Assembly: GCA_910588405.1 (NCBI GenBank) | Contig: CAJUPT010000002.1 | Location: 1-64,000, forward strand | Source of the DNA: an uncultured Lachnospiraceae bacterium | GTDB lineage: Bacteria; Bacillota; Clostridia; Lachnospirales; Lachnospiraceae | Length of the DNA: 64,000 nucleotides | Direction: 5' to 3' | In this document: in pieces, positions 59,236 through 64,000 of the stretch | Layout of the letters: each line of letters opens with the position of its first letter | How positions within the stretch are numbered: position 1 is the stretch's first letter | Translations under genes and position numbers: made by a program | Notes under the pieces: model-generated | Told to the model about the DNA's origin: nothing | Database searches by the model: none | The model's input: only the letters and a program-made list of their open reading frames with translations

Positions 59236-60294
59236 TTATCGCTGAAATGCCATCCCAATCAGCTTATTCACCAGCTGAAAAACGGACAACCCCTTATGCT
59301 CCCACAGCATGGGATACATGCTGATCGACGTAAAGCCTGGGATCGTGTTGGCCTCATTGAACACCACCTCTCCCTGCTCCGTCACAAAAAAGTCAAGGCG
59401 GGCCATCCCGAAGCCGTCCAGCCGTCTGTAAATCCGAACTGCGGCCTCCCGAACCCGGTTCGCAGCATCGTTCGGAAGCTGGGGGTCCAGAACCGTCCGG
59501 GATTCCTCACTCTCATATTTTGCCTCGTAATCGTAAAATTCCGCCCCGGCCAGTATTTCGCCAACGCCGGCCGCCTTCGCCTCCTCAGCACCCAATACGG
59601 CACACTCCACCTCATGGCCGACAATAGTTTCCTCCACCAAAATTTTTCGGTCATGCTCCGCCGCCAGCAAAAGAGCCGTTTCCAGTTGTTTTTGATCAGA
59701 CGCCTTTGACACGCCCCTGGACGAGCCGGAACAGGCTGGCTTCACAAATACCGGATAAGCCAATCTGCCCTCGATTCGCCTGATCACGGATTCTATGGCA
59801 TTCTGCCCCGATAATTCGTTTTTATACACCAGCTCATAATCTGCCTGCCGGATTCCCAGTGTGCTGACCAAAATCTTCGTGTACAGTTTATCCATAGTAA
59901 CTGCCGATGCCAGCACGCCGCAGCCCACATAGGGAATCTCTGCCAGCTCCAAAAGCCCCTGGACCGTTCCGTCCTCCCCTCTGGCCCCGTGAAGCACAGG
60001 AAATACCACGTCCAACGGAAAAAGCTGCACCCTGCCATCCTCTAAAAGAAGCACACCTTTATGTCCGGCATCCGGCGAAAGGATCGCCCTTGTCGTTCCC
60101 CCCACCCAGCTGCCCGACTGAATCTCCTCTATGGAATTCGTCTTCAGCCATCTTCCGTCCCGGGTAATGCCAATCAGCAGCAAATCATACTGCTCCCGGT
60201 CTATGTTCTGTATAATGGTTACGGCGGAAAGACAAGAAATTTCATGCTCCGTCGACTGTCCGCCAAATAATACCGCTACCGTCTTTTTCTTCAT
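59236..60294 (-). CDS. ddl: D-alanine--D-alanine ligase
   Basis: A 352-residue ATP-grasp enzyme joining two D-Ala for peptidoglycan. N-terminal LFGGQSTEHEISCLSA, the HGARGEDGTVQG loop, the ATP-grasp VKPACSGSSRGVSK and the omega loop YDYEAKY (254-260) are present; the Tyr in this loop fits D-Ala as second substrate, whereas VanA-type D-Ala-D-Lac ligases differ here. The ATG at 60294 was preferred over an upstream TTG. It is divergent from an alanine-racemase-like gene. Confidence 0.93.
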   Translation of the reverse strand: MKKKTVAVLFGGQSTEHEISCLSAVTIIQNIDREQYDLLLIGITRDGRWLKTNSIEEIQSGSWVGGTTRAILSPDAGHKGVLLLEDGRVQLFPLDVVFPVLHGARGEDGTVQGLLELAEIPYVGCGVLASAVTMDKLYTKILVSTLGIRQADYELVYKNELSGQNAIESVIRRIEGRLAYPVFVKPACSGSSRGVSKASDQKQLETALLLAAEHDRKILVEETIVGHEVECAVLGAEEAKAAGVGEILAGAEFYDYEAKYESEESRTVLDPQLPNDAANRVREAAVRIYRRLDGFGMARLDFFVTEQGEVVFNEANTIPGFTSISMYPMLWEHKGLSVFQLVNKLIGMAFQR

Positions 60295-60403
60295 ATCTTT
60301 TCTTTTCCTCTCCAATCATTGCGGAATTATTCTTATTTTACCTTTATTCATGTAAATGTTCAACCAGTTTTACCCGGCGCCCTTACTATTTTTATTCATT
60401 GCC

Positions 60404-60432
60404 TTGCAATATTATTTCCTGTCATCTATAAT
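60404..60432 (+). promoter_or_regulatory. Sigma-A promoter of the racemase-like gene
   Basis: TTGCAA is followed after 17 bases by TATAAT, 70 bases before the ATG. Confidence 0.8.
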
Positions 60433-60501
60433 AATGAGATGATACTACAGACAAAACGTTTTATCAATTGCAGCGAACCTTCGATTTAGAAAGAGGAAAA
60501 A

Positions 60502-61674
60502 ATGTCTGACGAAACCATCCATCAAACAAATTCTGACAACGCCGTTTATCAAAAATTTTCTAGGCTTGTCGTCAGCCCTGACGCCATTGCTCACAATATC
60601 GGCGTGATTCGCTCTATTACCAACCGAACCATCATCGCCGTCGTGAAAGAAAACGGTTATGGCATGGGATTGTGGAATGAATACAATATTTTAAAAGCGC
60701 TGGACATTCACTTTTACGCGGTCACAAATACCCGGGAAGCCCTCTCTCTGCGCAGGTTCGGTTGCACCGAGCCCATTTTACTGATGTCGCCTGTAGCGGA
60801 ATATGAGGATTGCCTGGAGCTGGCAAAGCAAACAATTACCTTTTCCCTGGAGGCCGAATGGCAGATTCCCCTTCTGGAACGTGTATATAAGGAAACCGGC
60901 ATTATGCCGAAAGTCCATATAAAAATCGAAACCGGCATGGGGCGTTACGGGTTCCTCTGGAACCGGATGCCGGAACTGAAACCACTGACCACCTTCCTGT
61001 CGGTGGAAGGCTGTTTCACCCATTTAGCCGGCAGACCAAAAAAGTACCGACAGCAGGCAGAACAGCAGCGGCAGCGGTTTTTGACCGGCGTATCTGCCTT
61101 GGAAGCCATGGGAATCCCGTCGGACCTTAAGCATATCGCAAATTCCTCCGCTGTCATGACCGTGGGAGACTTGGACATGGACGCCGTCAGAGTGGGTTCC
61201 GCTCTGCTGGGAAAAACCACTGTTTACGGAAAACAGGCACTGGGAAATGCTCCTTTGAAAAGTGCTGTTTGGCTGGAAGCGCCGATCTATGAGATCCGTT
61301 CCTTCCGAAAAGGAGATACGATCGGCTACCAGAGTCATTTGACGTTGAAAAGAGACAGCCGCCTGGCATTGGTACGCATTGGCCACACCGACGGTATTTA
61401 CCTGGGCTATGGGGATTTTCCGGAATATTTCATCCATGGTCTGCTTCATCTGCTGTCTTTAAAGCTGCGGCCAGGCCATCACCGAAAGACGGTATCTGTC
61501 AATGGAAAGCATGCGCCGCTGGCCGGTTTGCTGGGCGTCGCCCATATGATGATCGACGTTACCGATATTCCCTGCCAGACCGGCGATCTGGTAACACTGC
61601 AGGTGAATCCATTGCTAATTCATCCGGCGGTACCAAAGATTATTTTGCCCGATACAGGACAGGCCGCACGGTAA
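60502..61674 (+). CDS. Divergent alanine racemase-like PLP protein
   Basis: A 390-residue fold-type III PLP enzyme related to alanine racemase. The PLP lysine is in AVVKENGYG (Lys49), the KIETGMGRYG block (141-150) and R230 (RVGSALLG) are kept, and the second catalytic Tyr has a match in IGYQS (Tyr276). But the usual PIGYADG reads RIGHTDG and the C-terminal RVSMDQ-type motif is absent (GVAHMMIDVTD). It may be an amino acid racemase with another substrate, such as serine, or a weak alanine racemase. Good AGAGG site and promoter. Next to ddl and femX, it belongs to cell-wall synthesis. Confidence 0.8.
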   Translation: MSDETIHQTNSDNAVYQKFSRLVVSPDAIAHNIGVIRSITNRTIIAVVKENGYGMGLWNEYNILKALDIHFYAVTNTREALSLRRFGCTEPILLMSPVAEYEDCLELAKQTITFSLEAEWQIPLLERVYKETGIMPKVHIKIETGMGRYGFLWNRMPELKPLTTFLSVEGCFTHLAGRPKKYRQQAEQQRQRFLTGVSALEAMGIPSDLKHIANSSAVMTVGDLDMDAVRVGSALLGKTTVYGKQALGNAPLKSAVWLEAPIYEIRSFRKGDTIGYQSHLTLKRDSRLALVRIGHTDGIYLGYGDFPEYFIHGLLHLLSLKLRPGHHRKTVSVNGKHAPLAGLLGVAHMMIDVTDIPCQTGDLVTLQVNPLLIHPAVPKIILPDTGQAAR

Positions 61675-61748
61675 GCCCTTTTTCCATCGGCCGTACTGAT
61701 CAAATCAAAAATTTTAACCACAGCTATATATACTCACAAGCATACGAA

Positions 61749-61800
61749 TTTGCCAAATCATTCGCAATTCTCGCTGAAATAATGAGAATTGATCGGCAAA
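61749..61800. repeat. Two-part hairpin with direct repeats upstream of the FemX-like gene
   Basis: CAATTCTC (61765-61772) faces GAGAATTG (61784-61791), and outside them TTTGCC (61749-61754) faces GGCAAA (61795-61800). The words GCCAAATCATTCGCAA and GGCAAATCATTGCAA also form a direct repeat across the hairpin. No T run follows, so it is more likely a protein-binding or RNA structure than a terminator. Confidence 0.5.
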
Positions 61801-61892
61801 TCATTGCAAAGTATTCAGGAAAATGTGCTGACAACACGCTTTAACGGATTCGGCTCACAGGCATAACATTACTCAAAGGAGTCTAAAATAGA

Positions 61893-62942
61893 ATGTACAC
61901 ATATGAATTTATCGGTTCCGAAAATCACGAAGAATTTGAAGCATTTGTGCGGCGGCACCCGAAGGGGCATCTGCAGCAGAGCTGGGAATGGAGCCGGCAG
62001 AAATCCTACTGGCTGTTCCAAGGGATTGTCGTACGGGATGAGAGCAAAGAAATCAAAGGCGCCATGTCCGTGCTGATCCGCCGCATTCCACTGACGCCCT
62101 GGACGCTGATGTATGCTGCCAGAGGTCCCGTCTGCGATATCCATGACAAAGAAATGCTGGCCTGCCTGCTGGAAGGCGCCAAGGTACTGGCAAAAAAACA
62201 CCACTCTTATGTATTGAAGCTGGACCCGGACATTACCTTTGACGAAACTGAATTTATGGAACATATGAAGGCATTGGGCTTCGTACTTGCCCCCAAAGCG
62301 CCGAACTTTGAAAATATCCAGCCTCAGTATGTGATGCGCCTTGATATCAAGGGAAAAACCGAAGATGAGGTCATGGCCATGTTCAAACCCAAAACCCGCT
62401 ACAATATCCGGGTGGCCATCAAGAAGGGCGTGGAGGTGAAAATCTGCGGTAAAGAAGCCGTGGATGATTTTTACCGGATTATGATCGAAACCGGCGCCAG
62501 GGACCAGTTTATGATTCGTCCCGCCCAGTATTTCTCCAATATGCTGGACAACCTGGGAGAAGACGTACGTCTGTATATGGCTTACCACGAGGGCGAAGCC
62601 ATCGCCGGGACCATCTGCGCCAAATTCGGAGACAAGGTATGGTACCTGTACGGCGCCTCCTCCAACACCCACAGAAACCTAATGCCCAACTACCTGCTTC
62701 AATGGCAGATGATCCGCTGGGCTGTGGAAAGCGGCTGCAAAATGTATGACTTTAAAGGAATCTCCGGCGATCTTTCTGAGGACAATCATCTGTATGGTTT
62801 ATACCGGTTTAAGAGCGGGTTTAATGCCACATTTACTGAATTTGTAGGCGAATATCGATATATTTTCCACCCGCTGGCTTTCAGATTTGTGGAGAAAATG
62901 CTGCCGGTGGCGAGGGATTTTGTGAGTAAATTTAGAAAGTAA
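61893..62942 (+). CDS. FemX/MurM-like peptidoglycan aminoacyltransferase
   Basis: A 349-residue FemABX-family protein of two GNAT-like domains. QQSWEWSRQKSYWLFQGIVVRDE, the MFKPKTRYNIRVAIKKGVEV block and LYGASSNTHRNLMPNYLLQWQMIRWAVESGCKMYDFKGI are typical. These enzymes add an amino acid from aminoacyl-tRNA to the peptidoglycan peptide to build the cross-bridge. An AAAGGAG site lies 12 bases upstream. The neighbours ddl and the racemase-like gene support the role. Confidence 0.92.
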   Translation: MYTYEFIGSENHEEFEAFVRRHPKGHLQQSWEWSRQKSYWLFQGIVVRDESKEIKGAMSVLIRRIPLTPWTLMYAARGPVCDIHDKEMLACLLEGAKVLAKKHHSYVLKLDPDITFDETEFMEHMKALGFVLAPKAPNFENIQPQYVMRLDIKGKTEDEVMAMFKPKTRYNIRVAIKKGVEVKICGKEAVDDFYRIMIETGARDQFMIRPAQYFSNMLDNLGEDVRLYMAYHEGEAIAGTICAKFGDKVWYLYGASSNTHRNLMPNYLLQWQMIRWAVESGCKMYDFKGISGDLSEDNHLYGLYRFKSGFNATFTEFVGEYRYIFHPLAFRFVEKMLPVARDFVSKFRK

Positions 62943-62948
62943 GAAAGT

Positions 62949-63360
62949 TTACCGGAATTCCTGGCTGATCATTTTCACAGAGGCCCCCATACTGCATTTC
63001 AATATTAGAGTAAATGAAATGGGGTCCTCGCATCTGGCTGTGACTAATTCTGTTACCGACACCGTTACTGACTCTGTGACTGACGCCGTCACTGATGCTG
63101 TCACTAACGCTGTTATCTCTTCTGCTATCAATGCTTTTTTTGTTCGCTTCATTTTCTATTTCATCCTTCATCAATTCTATCAACGCCTCACACATACCAT
63201 CTTTCACCTCCTCAAATTTTTCTGCATTTGCTTTCACGATGATATTCATTACCGACTGATACAGTGACTCGTTTCTATGTTTCCCATATTCCCTGACGCG
63301 ATCAGTGATGCATCGCGGAATATAAAAATGAATAAAAAATTGGGAGAATCTGTTTTTATA
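62949..63360 (-). pseudogene. Decayed gene with SVT repeats and a frameshift in an A7 run
   Basis: On the minus strand an open frame enters from 63360 without a start codon, includes REYGKHRNESLYQSV and CEALIELMKDEIENEANKK, and changes frame at an A7 run (T7 on the plus strand, 63135-63141). With one base removed there, it continues as EEITALVTASVTASVTESV...SVTELVTARCEDPISFTLILKC...ISQEFR to a stop at 62949. The SVT part is coded by degenerate 12-base repeats. Both the missing start and the frameshift indicate a remnant; the family is not recognised. The first frame alone would give a 105-codon product from an ATG at 63249. Confidence 0.55.
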
Positions 63361-63443
63361 TTATTTGTTTATCACGAAGTCGAAAATATGATTAGATGAT
63401 TTTTGCAAATTAATCGGACAGAAATCCCAAAAAGAAAAAGTAA

Positions 63444-63471
63444 GTATAACTCTTTTTTTTCAGGCAATACT
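63444..63471 (+). promoter_or_regulatory. Sigma-F-like promoter of spoIIR
   Basis: GTATA and GGCAATACT are separated by 14 bases. The -10 matches the forespore sigma-F pattern GGnnAnAnT, which is what spoIIR uses in Bacillus. The spacer is near the expected range. Match judged by eye. Confidence 0.5.
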
Positions 63472-63513
63472 TTGATTAAAAGAAGCTATTGACTACAAAA
63501 AAGGAGTTTTCTT

Positions 63514-64000
63514 ATGAATCATTCTATAAAAAAATTATCTCGCCGTTTTTCGGCACCAATCAATACATTCCTTTTACATAACAAAATCCATCTTACCGCC
63601 CTGGCGCTTATTTGTTCTATCCTGGCCGCCCTCACTGCCGCCTGGCTCCGCATCGACCGCTCCGCCGCCGCCTGCCAGACTGCCATCGCCGGCAAAATCC
63701 TGCGGCTCCATGTCCTGGCCAACAGCGACAGTCCGGAGGACCAGGCGCTGAAACTGACCGTACGGGACGGCATTCTTTCCTATATGGACGCGAATGCGCC
63801 GGATTTTAACGATGTCCGCGAAGCCAAAGCCTGGACTTCCCTCCATATGGAAGACCTTCAGGAAACTGCTGAGAAAATCCTTCTGTCCCAAGGCTGCGGT
63901 GACACTGTCTCTCTGGAACTTGCCGTCTGCTACTTCCCCGTAAAAACCTACGGCGATCTTACCTTTCCCGCAGGAGATTACGAAGCGTTACGGGTAAAAA
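63514..64000 (+). CDS. spoIIR: Stage II sporulation protein R (3' end outside the window)
   Basis: The first 162 codons of SpoIIR, the forespore protein secreted to activate processing of pro-sigma-E in the mother cell. An N-terminal membrane/signal segment (about 24-46, KIHLTALALICSILAALTAAW) is followed by the family block GKILRLHVLANSDSPEDQALKLTVRDGIL. An AAGGAG site precedes the ATG and a sigma-F-like promoter lies upstream. It marks the organism as a spore former. Confidence 0.9.
   Translation, partial: MNHSIKKLSRRFSAPINTFLLHNKIHLTALALICSILAALTAAWLRIDRSAAACQTAIAGKILRLHVLANSDSPEDQALKLTVRDGILSYMDANAPDFNDVREAKAWTSLHMEDLQETAEKILLSQGCGDTVSLELAVCYFPVKTYGDLTFPAGDYEALRVK

Noticed and set aside
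59236..61674. VanG-type glycopeptide resistance cluster (ligase plus racemase)
   Set aside because: The ligase has the YDYEAKY loop of ordinary D-Ala-D-Ala ligases, and no vanXY, vanR or vanS genes are present.
63030..63120. Short tandem repeats resembling a repeat array or CRISPR
   Set aside because: Unit is 12 bases with no spacers and is coding (Ser-Val-Thr repeats) on the minus strand.

Overview
The window reads as chromosome of a spore-forming, strictly anaerobic-type Firmicute, most likely a gut Lachnospiraceae or close clostridial relative. Reasons: SpoIIR with a sigma-F-like promoter at the right end, a K+-dependent (probably Na+-pumping) membrane pyrophosphatase, a DUF3881 gene beside serS, RpoB and RpoC with long acidic tails, strong AGGAGG ribosome binding sites, near-consensus sigma-A promoters with 17-base spacers, and many radical SAM and iron-sulfur proteins. 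No rRNA, tRNA or CRISPR array was seen.

Layout. 0.1-3.5 kb (minus): a nitrogenase-like trio, nifH-like then two component-1-like genes joined by overlapping start and stop codons. 4.0-6.8 kb (minus): polar amino acid ABC transporter with a clear promoter. 7.2-13.7 kb: DUF2284 metal-binding protein, a solitary FeoB, a tiny proline-rich gene, membrane pyrophosphatase, rhomboid protease. 14.0-21.8 kb (minus): rpoB-rpoC with a promoter and roughly 320-base leader. 22.4-29.3 kb (minus): a six-gene surface-glycan-like operon (CDP-glucose synthase RfbF, a TagF-like GT-B transferase, two GT2 transferases, a radical SAM enzyme, an aldo/keto reductase with ferredoxin clusters). 29.3-32.6 kb: a TnpB homologue that has lost all three RuvC catalytic residues, next to a tyrosine recombinase gene lying between two inverted copies of a 27-bp palindromic site; a strong promoter inside that segment points out towards the dead TnpB gene and the glycan operon. 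32.8-39.8 kb: radical SAM YhcC/YtqA, DUF885 lipoprotein, homocysteine methyltransferase domain protein, serS with an attenuator-like leader, DUF3881. 39.9-45.1 kb (minus): NagZ-like GH3 lipoprotein, HAD phosphatase, argS, then rpsF-ssb-rpsR interrupted by a 101-bp tandem repeat. 45.3-57.1 kb (minus): Xaa-Pro peptidase, DppABCDF-type peptide transporter, M20 peptidase, EamA exporter, FGGY sugar kinase and a BtpA/SgcQ protein, divergent from a GntR/UTRA regulator with GT-N6-AC operator-like palindromes. 58.2-62.9 kb: a small membrane protein, DUF1934, Ddl, a divergent alanine-racemase-like protein and a FemX/MurM-like aminoacyltransferase (cell-wall genes). 62.9-64.0 kb: a decayed gene with a 12-bp repeat, then spoIIR cut by the window edge.

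The most interesting unit is 29.3-32.6 kb. From the sequence I infer a recombinase-driven DNA inversion switch whose outward promoter would make the nuclease-dead TnpB protein, and possibly the glycan operon behind it, phase variable. Several structured dispersed repeats also sit in 5' leaders or inside operons (before nifH-like and serS, inside rpsF-ssb-rpsR, after DUF3881) and are described separately.
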